A stretch of 64,000 bases of DNA from Leptobrachium leishanense (lineage: Eukaryota > Chordata > Amphibia > Anura > Megophryidae), in NCBI GenBank assembly GCA_009667805.1, contig CM019069.1, forward strand, positions 50,798,153 through 50,862,152, written 5' to 3'. How positions within the stretch are numbered: position 1 is the first letter of the stretch; each line of letters starts with the position of its first letter. This document shows, piece after piece, positions 35,481-46,957 of this stretch. The translations under genes and the position numbers were made by a program. The notes beneath the pieces are model-generated. The model was not told the DNA's origin. It searched no databases and saw only the letters and a program-made list of their open reading frames with translations.

Positions 35481-35748
35481 GGAGCTAAAAGCATAATTTT
35501 ATATAAACTCATCGTCCAGATTATCTTTGGCGTCATAAAAATATTTGGCAGCGTAATTAAGCAGAGCCTGTGATTCAAAAAGTGTGGCGATGTGCACTAC
35601 CCAAGAGTTGTATAATTAAATGGAATTGGATTTTCTATTTCTAGGTCTACAACATAATCATCGTCAGGAATATGTCGAAGAGCGAAGAACATCCATTTAG
35701 GTGCTGGACATAAATAACTAGAAGTAATGTTCAAGTCATGGACTAGGC

Positions 35749-35967
35749 CAATGGTTCCCAAACATTTTTGAGCTGTAGTCCCCTTGGTTCCCAGGCCACA
35801 TCCCTAGTGCCCCCATACACACGCTTCTTTATTGGTATTAAGTATACTGCAAATTCAGACAACAACTATTCCACCACTATAAACACACACCCCCATTTCC
35901 CTTAACACCCCCCTGGATCGTTCTGCCGCCCCCAGGGGAGCAGTACCATTATCTTTGGGAATGACTG
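35749..35967 (+). mobile_element. small hAT-like MITE
   Basis: Ends CAATGGTTCCCAAA and the complement of CAGTCATTCCCAAA; perfect 8-bp duplication GACTAGGC at 35741-35748 and 35968-35975. 219 bp, non-coding. Confidence 0.9.
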
Positions 35968-36103
35968 GACTAGGCTAAACTATAAAAAATAGAGTAAAAG
36001 AGAGGAAAGCTATAAACTGAGCTCCCTAATCCTAAAACACACATGTTCTTTGTCCCAGAAAAATTGCTTAATAGAATAGAACCTATTCCTATTTCCTTGC
36101 AAA

Positions 36104-36618
36104 TTAAAGAGATACTCTGTTAAAAACACGGTTCCCCTTTTTTGCCCTTTAATAATTGGGCAGAGGGTGCTGCCAACCTTTGCCCAATTATTTTTTATCT
36201 ATTTATTTTTATTCAAGGTGATTTTTCTCATCTTTTCTACCTCAGCATGCGCAGCTTTTTCTCTTCAGCTCAGGTGCTTCTGAATCCAGAAGTCTCTGAA
36301 GTTTAACTATGAAATTTGCGCGCACCGCTATGGACTTGCGCACTTTACGTGTGCAAGTTGTGTACCGCATGCACACAGCGATGGATCAGATCACTTGCAG
36401 ATATACTATCCATCGCCTGGCTTTGTGAGACCACTCGTTTTTGTGGACGGTCTCAGAGGGGTGATGCCAGCATGCTCTCTTCGTGCTGACATCACAAGTG
36501 ACCAATCTGGTGACCAGCAGCAGGGAGATTCACAATCTCTGCATTTCACACAGTGTTTTCATCTGATTGGGGCAGGAGGGAGGGGGGAAGGGATACTCCT
36601 CAAATCATGACCGCTTTA
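36104..36618 (+). mobile_element. T2/Kolobok-like MITE abutting the next MITE
   Basis: Begins TTAAAGAGATACTCTG and shares interior words with 28866-29437 (CCTTTTTTGCCC, TGCTGACATCACAAGTGA, GACCAGCAG). Its right end merges at CTTTAA (36614-36619) with the left terminus of the MITE at 36619. Confidence 0.6.
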
Positions 36619-37451
36619 AAGGGGTTATTCAGAGAGCACCGAATTTGACACCGAATTGCACCGAACGGTGAATTTCCCCGTATGGTACAATTTCATGGCA
36701 ATTCGACTATTCAAAAAGCTGGCGAATTGTGAAATACGGTTCCATTGCAGGCATAGGGAAGTAATGGTTAATCTATTCAGAGAACACCGAACAGCAGAGA
36801 AAAGTTGTCGAAATGACCTGATTTTCGGCAGGTTCATTCGACAGGTTTAAGCAGGCGAATCCCATAGGTTTCAATTTTAAAAACAATTCCACATTTTTAT
36901 GAAATATTTATTCAACCGTTTATTCTTTTCATTTGCAGCAAAAAGTCTCTTTATTTATTCTTTAGGATTTTTTTAGGCAAAATTTTGATTCAGATTTTTT
37001 TACATGGGGTTTTTTTTTAATTCTGTAACAGACATTTTTATTGTTATCCATAGGACCTTATATATATTATTTACTGGCATTTTCATGTGCTAGTTTTTTC
37101 TAAAACGTGTTTTAAAAGTTGAGGGTTTTTTTCTTTTACCCCTGTTCAGTGGCTAGTCAGCTGTATTCGGATGCGCTCGGTGGTCTGTTTGACGGAACGG
37201 TGTTTTGCGACGGGATATCGGATCGATTCAGTGGATTTTTTTGGATCGATTTGGTGATTTTTCAGTTAGTTTGGTGCTTTTTCCGCAGTATGCGGCGGGT
37301 TTATCATCAACGTTCGGTGTATCAATTCGCTGCACTTCGGAGACCCTATGGTGATTGCTGAATTCACTGCAGGGTTGGCAAATTCAGGGTTCCGAAGTTC
37401 GCCAAAGGAGAGAGCACTGAAAGTTTGCTGAAATACTCTCCGAATAACCCT
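36619..37451 (+). mobile_element. CAGGGTTATTC-type MITE, about 833 bp
   Basis: Left AGGGGTTATTCAGAGAG and right complement AGGGTTATTCGGAGAG. Both sides show TTTAAA, so the target could be TTAA or part of the neighbouring T2-like element. It is the reference copy for recognising both ends of the disrupted element at 4633-7735. Non-coding. Confidence 0.75.
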
Positions 37452-37494
37452 TTAAAACACTAACGCGGTCAGGATGCGTAGAGCGTCCCTCTAA

Positions 37495-37930
37495 GGCTAG
37501 GGTCAGACGAGCGTGATTTCTACGGACTGTACGTCCGTGCACACGGACGTACGTTAGTACGGAAGATGCAGTAGTGGCCACACAGTCCGTTTTTTTCACT
37601 GACGTATATATTTTGACGGATGTAGGAGGGAAAATAAATTAAAAAGCAAAACCATTTTGCTGGACGTATAAATGCAGTCTGTCTGACCACATTCCATCAC
37701 TCACACACAAAGCTATGCGGATGTTGCGGACGCAGCGCACTTTGTGCGGCCGTTCCAGGGGTTGTACGTTCTTGCCTGCCTTGCGTCCGTGGGCCGCGGC
37801 CGTTGTGCGTCCGCAGTTCAGTGCGGACGTACTTCGTGTAACGGCTCCGATGGGCTTCCTGTCATGCTATCACGGACGTACTTTTAGGCGCAATCACGGA
37901 CGTGAACACTACGCTCGTCTAACAGCAGCC
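37495..37930 (+). mobile_element. CpG-rich Harbinger-like MITE, GGCTAGGGTCAGACG family
   Basis: Left GGCTAGGGTCAGACGAG, right complement GGCTGCTGTTAGACGAG, flanked by TAA at 37492-37494 and 37931-37933. CpG-rich interior, non-coding. Confidence 0.85.
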
Positions 37931-37933
37931 TAA

Positions 37934-39145
37934 AAGAACTGTTGAAATTTGCTTTTGTCCATTGCATTCGACTTGCAGTAGGAAAATATTTGCGGGAGGC
38001 CTCATGTAAAGTGTAAACAAAAGAACACATTTTCACTATTCTATCTGTATGATACATGAATCAAACAGCAAGAGGATTGCTTGTATCTATTACCAACCAA
38101 TATTGGTGAATACCAATTGAATAAGTTGAAGTAAAAGATTCAAACATGCATCCACTGCATGTTGTGGAGGCTGGCAATTTATCAATTATGGCAAAAAATT
38201 AACTGGAACGAAGACTACAAAAATGAGTAACAGCACACGAGATACTTAAAATAACCTGTCAATGGCGCTTTTGAGACGTTGACTTTTTGTGAAAAATTTG
38301 ATTATCCATATATATTATTTTATGTGTTAAAATATTTTCACTCAGAATGTACAGTTTTCATTAAAAGCCAATCACAGTAGATAAAATTTGTATCTTATAT
38401 ATACATATAGCCGTCCCTTCTGCTATAGAGAGGTAATATACAGTTTTGGGAAAGCATTTGGTCCAAACTGTATCGCTATGTGGTTCCGCTGCAAACCACT
38501 CGGATAGCAGTGATTATACTTCCAGTTTACTCTTTCTCACAAATCGTGTTCATCACAATAATGGCGTTTAACACAACAATGAAAAAGTAATAAAATTCCT
38601 TTAGTTAGCAGAGTGACTGTACATGATGAAACCTTCTGGACGTTAATTGCACCAACAGCTCCCTAATGAAAGTTTTTGTCTATTAAATCTTAACAGGCGC
38701 AGCTATAAAAATGGCGCCAAGCTATCTGCTAGGTGCAGGAATGTCCAAGACAGCAGTTTAAAGCTTGTAATGCATTGTAATTATTCTGGTTATTAGTATC
38801 AAATGAGGAATGTTTATACGGTACAAATGAATTGGTTTCCAGTTTAATTTTGGATCTCAGACCGCAGCATAGCGATATCTACATCAGATTTCAGCAGAAA
38901 TTTATTTGCAAATATAATGTGATGTGACTCGATGTAAAAAAGAAAAAATGAACAGAAATGTTTTTTTTTATTTGAAATGTTGAAAAGAAGACTTTCTAAA
39001 CCACAAATGTTTATTCATGCACTGCTTTATTCCAATGGATTAGACTATCTTAAATATAAATTTTTGCAGCCACGAGCGCCGTCCTCTTACATGTTTGACA
39101 CCAAAACATTAAAATCCACCTAGGTTATAGACCTCTTCTGTGATT
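37934..39145. other. unassigned AT-rich DNA
   Basis: No gene or repeat signature recognised. No sustained open frame. Confidence 0.45.
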
Positions 39146-39160
39146 AAAAATACTGTTTCT

Positions 39161-40801
39161 GGTGGGGGCGTGGCTGGACACCGAGCCGAGCGGACGTGTG
39201 GTGAGGGAGCTCCTGTTGCTGAGTGTAATACCGACTGATTCTATACCCTTAGCTCCCGGCCCGCAGATCGGTTCACCTCCGCAGCCACTGTGTAGTCTCC
39301 CCTGATCGTGGTGTGCCTTCCTTGACCCCCCCGGGAGGCACTATTACCCGGACCCAGCACCGTCTAAACTGCAGTGTCTTGCTGGCGGCCATCTTTGTTT
39401 GCGGCCTACTCCGCGGCTGGTACTTTCTGCCTGGATGGGGAAGAAAAGCAGGCGCCTGGAGGGATCGGAGGCAGCCGCTCAGCCGGATATTCGACTTTCC
39501 CTGGGGGCATCACGGACTGGTCCTGGGTGTCGATATCGGGAGGTGACCCCGGACGTAGCTGTATCCCCGGATGGCTCACCCTGTCACAGTCCGGAGGTGC
39601 CTGACACTCCACGCCCGCAGCTGTCGACCAAAGACGATATCCGGCAGCTATATGAGGATCTGAGGGCCCTGTGGCAAAATGACCTTACTCAGGTCAGAGC
39701 TGAAATTGCGGCCATCTCGTCTGGCTCTGTGTCTATGGGTGCCCGCCTGTCAGTACTGGAGGAGGAGAGACCGGGAGTGCAGGCCCAAATGGAAGACCTA
39801 CGGAAACAGGTCACGGCCCTATCGTCCACAGTTTTGGACTTGGAGACTAGACATCGCCGGCGCAACTTGCGGATTAGGGGGATCCCTGAAACTGTAAGTG
39901 ATGAAGCTCTGCTGCCATGTGTTTCGGGCCTGGTGGCCATGCTGCTGACTCTTCCTCCGGACTTCCCAGTGCCGGTTACCTCTGCCTTCCGAGTGCGTAA
40001 GGCGGCTGCTGCGCCTGTCGCAGCCCCCAGAGACGTTATCGCCGTCACCACTGATGTCTCCGCTCATGCCAAAGTGCTTAAGAAGGCGGGAAATGTCCCG
40101 TCGGTGGCCTACAATGATATGCAGGTAACCATCTACCGTGATTTATCGTTTCTTGCCCTGGCGGCACGTCGCCGTTTCCGTGACGTGACAACCCACATGA
40201 GAGACCGGGGACTCAGATATCGTTGGGGCCTTCTGGCTCCTTGCTGATACTGCACGGAGGGACTGTGCACTCCGTGGCCACACCGGACGAAGCACGGGCT
40301 CTACTGGACGTCGGCATGCGCCCTCCAAACGCCACGGCGTCTACTTGCCATGGAAATAGGGCTGCGGATCCTCTACAATCGGACCCGGGCTGAAGACGTG
40401 TTGCCCCTCTTTGACCAGGAGCCTGATGGCACTGGTCGCCTGAGACTGTCTCGCCGGGGCTACTACGCCAATGTTTTACCAGCAGTGTGTTATGCTGTTT
40501 TTTTTTTTTTTTTTTTTTTATACCCCTATTGGACTCTGCACCCACCCCCCTTGAGATGGTCCCATTCCTATGTTTATCGCTATGATTTCCTTCTATTGGA
40601 CCCTGCACTCCCCCCCCCCTTGAGATGGCCCGTCCCTATGTTTATTGCTATTACTGGCTGATTCCATCCCCCCACCCCCTCCCTTTTTATTGATATAGTT
40701 ATCTTGAGTGAATATCAATACGGGCGGACTTCTTGCAGACCTTGGCACGTAGGACTCTGAGACCATTGGGACGTCAGGTATTCTGCCCTCCCCACACCTT
40801 T

Positions 40802-40833
<32 letters not shown>

Positions 40834-41252
40834 TTGTGGCTGAGGGACACTGGGTGGTCCTGGGCGTGCCACTTGAGCGGCCACCATGGCTCTGGCCGTC
40901 TCTCCTGGCCCTAGGTCCCCCGGCCCCTGTGATCTCTTCTATGGCCCCCAGAATACCTTACGTTTCCTGGGGTGAGCCAGGAATGTCACACTCTTGGGCG
41001 ATCCCCCCACTTCCCCCCCTTTTTTTTTTTTTTTTTTTTTTAAATTTACTTTAGGGGGAGAAAAAAGAAACAAACTATTTTTCCTGATGTCCCTCTGCAC
41101 TCTCTGCCAGGCTCTGTTTTTGATGTCGTTTATCCTCCCCTGCCCCCTTTTTTACCTACGGTTTATTGTTATTCTCCCGCTATGTGTCTTTTGAAAGTGC
41201 GGATTACTGTATTGATGACTTACATGTAAAATAAAACCTTGAATACAAAAAA
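39161..41252 (+). mobile_element. L1-type element with ORF1 but no ORF2
   Basis: Bounded by a perfect 15-bp duplication AAAAATACTGTTTCT at 39146-39160 and 41253-41267, so both ends of the insertion are known. It runs from a GC-rich 5' UTR (GGTGGGGGCGTGGCTGG) through one L1 ORF1 to about 860 bp of 3' sequence with CCCCCTT and long T tracts, an ATAAAACC end and an A tail. The whole insert is 2.1 kb and has no room for the usual ORF2 of about 3.5 kb. The organisation parallels mammalian HAL1 (half-L1) elements. Confidence 0.85.
39435..40393 (+). pseudogene. L1 ORF1 nucleic-acid-binding protein, frameshifted near the end
   Basis: L1 ORF1p binds its RNA as a coiled-coil trimer and chaperones target-primed reverse transcription. 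From the methionine at 39435 (MGKKSRRLEG) it has a basic N-terminus, heptad-rich coiled coil at about residues 65-135 (IRQLYEDLRALW, LSVLEEERPGVQAQMEDL), the RRM start RRRNLRIRGIPE and a C-terminal domain (VTIYRDLS, LRYRWG). The frame stops at 40247, but the family C-terminus continues in the +1 frame (LLILHGGTV, TPDEARALLDVG) to a stop at 40391-40393, so a frameshift lies near 40235. The frame is also open upstream to 39399. Confidence 0.85.
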
Positions 41253-41267
41253 AAAAATACTGTTTCT

Positions 41268-41524
41268 ATTAAACAGATATATTTCCCTGTTATTGTGCAG
41301 GCAATGCAATATGACCTGTATTTTTGGGATACCAGGAATAGTCACAGCCCCGGAAAAGAAGATTCCACGGACACATTGTATTCACAGGTATTTCATTACT
41401 GTTGTTATTATCATTATATTTTATTATTTTTAAAGAACAATGTTCTGGTAAATAGCATCGTATAGTATTCAGATTGGTCAGCTACAGAATTGCGATAGCT
41501 CTGTGACTTTTTACTTATCTGTTT
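41268..41524. other. short unassigned stretch
   Basis: Nothing recognised between the L1-type element and the microsatellite. Confidence 0.4.
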
Positions 41525-42454
41525 GCCTCTCCATCTGTCTATCTATTCCCTCTCTATCTTCTTTCTAATATATCTGTTATATCTATCTACTTATCTATCA
41601 TTTTTCCTATCATTTTTCCTATCAATATATTTATCTATCAATCCTATCTATCTAACAAACCATTTACCTGCCAAACTATTTATTTGTTTATAGATCTATT
41701 TTTTGTGCTATCTGCATATCCATCTATTTGTTAATTGCTATCTGCTATCCTCCAATCAACCAACCAATCTATCTATTTGTATCTCTATCTATCTATCTAT
41801 ATCTATCTACCCATTGATCTATCTATCTAACTATTCATTTCTCAAATGATCTTCTCTTTCACTCTGTGTATCTTTTTATCTACATATCTCTCTATCTATC
41901 TATCTATCTGCATATCTTTCTATCTATCTAGCTATTCATTTCACAAATTATCTTCTCTTTCACTCTGTGTACCTTTCTATCTATCTATCTACATATCTAT
42001 CTACATCTCTCTCTCTCTCTATCTACATATCTATCTATCTATATATCTATCTATCTACCCATTAACTTATCTATCTATCTAAGTATTCATTTCTCAAATT
42101 ATCTTCTCTTTCACTCTGTGTACCTATCTATCTATCTATCTACATATCTATCTACATCTCTCTCTCTCTCTATCTACATATCTATCTATCTATATATCTA
42201 TCTATCTACCCATTAACTTATCTATCTATCTAAGTATTCATTTCTCAAATTATCTTCTCTTTCACTCTGTGTATCTTTTTATCTACATATCTATCTATCT
42301 ATCTATCTATCTACATATCTATCTATCTTTCTACATATCTATCTATCGACATATCTATCTATCTACATATCTATCTATCTATCTATTCATTTCTCAAATT
42401 ATCTTCTCTTTCACTCTGTGTACCTTTCTATCTATCTATCTACATATCTATCTA

Positions 42455-42492
<38 letters not shown>

Positions 42493-42872
42493 CATATCTA
42501 TCTATCTATATATCTATCTATCTACCCATTAACCTATCTATCTATCTAACTATTCATTTCTCAAATTATCTTCTCTTTCACTCTGTGTACCTATCTATCT
42601 ATCTATCTATCTATCTACATGTCTATCTATCTACATATCTATCTATCTATCTACATATCTTTCTATCTATCTATCTAAGTATTCATTTCTCAAATTATCT
42701 TCTCTTTCACTCTGTGTATCTTTTTATCTACATATCTATCTATCTATCTACATATCTATTTATCCACATATCTATCTATCTACATATCTATATATCTATC
42801 TATCTGCATATCTATCTGTCTGTCTATCTATCTATCGACATATCTATCTATCTATCTATCTATCTATCGACA

Positions 42873-42910
<38 letters not shown>

Positions 42911-42967
42911 CATGTCTATCTATCTATTCATTTCTCAAATTATCTTCTCTTTCACTCTGTGTACCTT

Positions 42968-43019
<52 letters not shown>

Positions 43020-43370
43020 CATGTCTATCTATCTACATATCTATCTATCTATCTATCTACATATCTTTCTATCTATCTATCTAACTATTCATTTCTCAAA
43101 TTATCTTCTCTTTCACTCTGTGTATCTTTTTATCTACATATCTCTCTATCTACATATGTATTTATCTACATATCTATCTATCTACATATCTATTTATCTA
43201 CATATCTATCTATCTACATATCTATCTATCTACATATCTATCTATATATCTACATATCTATCTATCTATCCCTCTATCTATCTATCTACATATCTATTTA
43301 TCTACATATCTATTTATCTATCTATCTATCTATCTATCTACATATCTATTTATCTATCTATGTATCTACA

Positions 43371-43432
<62 letters not shown>

Positions 43433-43452
43433 CCTATCTATATATCTACATA

Positions 43453-43483
<31 letters not shown>

Positions 43484-43548
43484 GTCTATCTATCTATCGA
43501 CATATCTATCTATCTATCGACATATCTATCTATCTAGCTATCTACATG

Positions 43549-43589
<41 letters not shown>

Positions 43590-43640
43590 ATGTCTAATTA
43601 TCTTCTCTACCTATCTTCCCTCAGTCTGTCTGTCTGTCTA
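41525..43640. repeat. 2-kb (CTAT)n microsatellite with recurring spacer
   Basis: Tetranucleotide array of CTAT/ATCT units with CTAC, CTGT and CTCT variants. A non-tetranucleotide spacer, ATTCATTTCTCAAATTATCT followed by TCTCTTTCACTCTGTGTA, recurs nine times, with ACTCTGTGTA-type ends near 41865, 41966, 42117, 42267, 42417, 42584, 42716, 42957 and 43117. The spacing is mostly 130-170 bp, so the array has grown as longer higher-order units. The 372-, 250- and 87-codon frames here (YLSIYLSIY text) are simple-repeat translations. Confidence 0.95.
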
Positions 43641-43683
43641 TCTCCCCTGTTACACTTTTATTTTACTACCAGCTATCCATATT

Positions 43684-43725
43684 ACTGTTACAAGTATTTC
43701 TAAAGTGCCAACAAGTTCCATTGTC
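43684..43725 (-). mobile_element. degraded L2-type tail
   Basis: ACAAGTATTTCTAAAGTGCC and AACAAGTTCCATTGTC resemble the complement of the L2 3' end seen at 20820-20870. Short and diverged. Confidence 0.45.
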
Positions 43726-44454
43726 TTTTATAGTGACCTCTCACAGACACATGAATGTTTCAGAATTCTTTGAATATACATTTATAATACATGGTGTCCA
43801 TTCATGATTCTAAAATGTATTTAATTTGGTCAGACTCAGCAAGAAATGTTTGCATATTCAATAAAATCATCTCATGGCAATTCTTTAAGTATTTCAGTCC
43901 AAGTAGATATTTTAGATTTATATAAAACACACCTATATAGATTTTTACACTTTTGTTGCACACTGTGTGTAACTTGTAGCAAATAACTGCTATTCCCTGC
44001 CACAAGTGGATACTTAGGAGCTTTATTCATCCCAGCTTTCATTGGGTTCTTTGATGGTGAGCATTTGGTCTTTGGGTTTGAACAACGGGTCTCTGTACAA
44101 CAATACATCCATCTCAGTGTCTGCTTCTAGATAATCATTTCATCACCCAAATAATAAGCTAAATAAATGCAGGCAGCGTGGATGTCAACCAAATATTTTA
44201 TATGTCTACTTATTATTGGTTGGCAGGTACTGTAAGTTTCAGCTGTTGAGAATTGACAATTTTCCACTAAGAAAATAGTGGAAAAATTAATCTCACGAGT
44301 ATTTCAAGTGCATTTAAATTAAAGGCTTTATCTTACCCTTTAACTCACTGCCTGGTGGTAATATCTGCAAATGGGGACAAACCACATGATTTTCCATTAT
44401 CTTTCATGTCATTCTCCATGCTGTCATTTTTTATAAATCTAAATGAGCTTAACC
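43726..44454. other. unassigned AT-rich DNA
   Basis: No supported feature. Confidence 0.45.
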
Positions 44455-44457
44455 TAA

Positions 44458-44558
44458 AGGGTTATTCAGAGAAAGGTGAAACTCTGGAGAACTTTTGGAG
44501 AAGTGAAAATTCTAGGTCAAAAGTTCTCCAGAGTTTCACCTTTCTCTGAATAACCCTG
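44458..44558. mobile_element. 101-bp palindromic MITE, CAGGGTTATTC ends
   Basis: AGGGTTATTCAGAGAAAGG and its exact complement flank an inverted repeat that includes AACTCTGGAGAACTTTTGG and its partner. TAA at 44455-44457 and 44559-44561 is the 3-bp duplication. It is essentially a perfect hairpin. Confidence 0.8.
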
Positions 44559-44561
44559 TAA

Positions 44562-46016
44562 AATTCATAAATTGGGACTTTCGCCAATATCGTGGCCATT
44601 AATTCTTTGGTCTTCCTACCTCACAATATCCTACATAAAGATCAATGATTTGCTAGAAACGGAGTGAGAAAAACAGGAGAGCACGCGGGGTACGTACAGT
44701 ATATAAATACATACAGATAGATTGTGTCATGCTTTGTATTACATATATAGGGGTACTTAAATACACTGACAAAAATAGGATAAAATTCAGACGCTTTGTT
44801 TATTTTCCCAATTAAAATGCCAATTGTGTTTCTTTAAAGACATCTTTAAGTGTCTCACCCAGCAATAACATATTTGTGAAAAGAGTCCTACCTGTAGTCT
44901 GACGTGAATATCATTCATATATATCTTTATTTATTTTCTGATTCAGGTCTGGTCCATATAGAGTAACTAAGTGGGGGTGTGCGTCTCCTTATGATTATAA
45001 ACATGTAAGAAAATAATAAAAGAAGTCCGTTGGTTCCAAAAGGATGAAAAGCAGGATGTAATAGTCTTTTAAATGTAACATTCGTCTAATAACGTACTGC
45101 TATACTCTGGTGATATATATATATATATATATATATTGCTCAGCTAGAAGAACGTGTATATTTAACAACATATATAGATATTATTTATTTATTTTAACTG
45201 CTGAAGAATATTCCTGCTCATTTGAAACAAGCAATTCTAGCCATGTCAGTCTCTGCCTATAATTTGGCAGCCTTACCGTTTGTTTCAATTGTCTGACATT
45301 AGATCCCATGTGCAATGTTTTTATGGTATCTCATCTATTTATAATTGCTTCTACAAAACTGGAAAATTGTGTCTGTGTCCTACTTTTCTCTATCTGCATT
45401 ATACCACGGACTAAAGTAATAGCCTGTCATGTTTAAACAATTAGTTTAATATAAAGGGCACATGGGTCTACTATTTGCCTCAAATGAAAAAATAACAACA
45501 TCTATTGCTCAGAAACCATGAAATATATATAGATATCTATGCATATTACTTTTTTATCATATTTTTTTTAACATTTGAACGAAACCTAGTTGAATGAGTT
45601 AGATTGACTAAATAACATGGCAGTGTACCACAGCGCTGTATTATTTTGGCCACGTTATGTTGACACCTTATGGTAATGAGAACATGCAATGCTGATCCTA
45701 ATCTCGCATTGATGCTCTGCTCAATAACGGCTGTCATGAAATCATCCTTCACTCAATTAGTCAATCTTTTTAATCCATTACACAGATGCATCCTTTTTAC
45801 GCCTTTATCCCTGAAATGAAGAATGAATCAAGACCCCCCTCTTTGAATAAAAAAACGCATCTATTGTATTTCATTTTCTGTAAAACCCTGATTAAAAAAA
45901 AAAAGGAAATTATTCTATGATTAGTATTCAATGGGATTTGCACATTTTATGTCAAAATTGATGTATCTTTAAATTTTGCTATTTTCTTACTCCCGGGATT
46001 CCACATCTATGACTAA
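44562..46016. other. AT-rich DNA with a (TA)n run
   Basis: No gene. A (TA)n microsatellite occupies about 45113-45136. Confidence 0.5.
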
Positions 46017-46957
46017 CAGGGTTATTCAAAGAGATCCGAATTGCTTGAGAAAGGTAACCAAATGCTGAAAATCAGCAATCGGTGACCTTTCTTGGCCATT
46101 CGGCTATCCAGAGAGCAGGCAATTCGCCAAATCCTGGCGAATTGCCTGCACATATGGTGCCTGTTCGGTGCCTGTTCGAGGGCAGTGAAAACCCCATAAA
46201 AAAGCACTGCTTCGGCTATTCAGAGAACACAAACCAGCAGTGAAAGGTTCCTGAAATGCCCTGCCATTCGGTGGTTTCATTCGACAGGTTTATTCAGGAG
46301 AATCCTATAGGCTTCGCCTTCAATGTTAAAAATATTCCGGTTTTAATTAAATATCTAATAAACCGTTCATTATAAAATTCTGCAGTAAAGAGTCTCTTTA
46401 TTTATAGATTTTTTAGGATATTTTAAGCATTTTTCTTATTTTTTTTTTATTTTTTAAAAGTCCGATTTTTTTTTAAAAAAAAATTTAAGTTTACTTATTT
46501 TTTCTGTAACAGCCCTTTGTATTATCATTCCCTTGACCTCATATGTAAATTTCAGACATTTTCGCTCAGTAGTTTCTTTGAAAACAGCGTTTCCCTTTTT
46601 AAACATTCAAGCAAACTGTTTTTCTAATTTATTCACTTCACTCTGTTTGCGTTCTCGGCTTTCTCCGCTTTCTCCGGAGGCTTCGCTGCATGTGACTGGC
46701 TCCTGCTCAGGATTTTCCGTGGGTTTCGGCAGGTTAATCCAGATGGTTTTGTGGGTTTTCGGCGTGCATTCACTGGGTTTTGCGGTTCGTTTTCGTCGGG
46801 TTTGCGGCAGCCTTTCCCTGCAATTCGGGGACCCTGTGGTGTTTGCTGAATACACCGCAGGGTCACCGAAATGGAATTCGGCAAAAGGAACTGAATTGAA
46901 GAGAACGAAAAGTCACCAAACGTGCGGTGACTTTTCGAATCTCTTTGAATTACCCAG
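46017..46957 (+). mobile_element. CAGGGTTATTC-type MITE, 941 bp
   Basis: Left CAGGGTTATTCAAAGAG, right complement CTGGGTAATTCAAAGAG; interior homologous to 12971-13803 with extra A/T tracts near 46430-46500. Flanks TAA and TTA do not match exactly. The frames inside (165 and 83 codons) share text with those of the sister copies only because the DNA is homologous; no domain is visible. Confidence 0.75.

Noticed and set aside
41846..43773. Open frames of 78-372 codons rich in YLSIYLS text
   Set aside because: They are translations of the CTAT tetranucleotide array, which has no stop in these frames.
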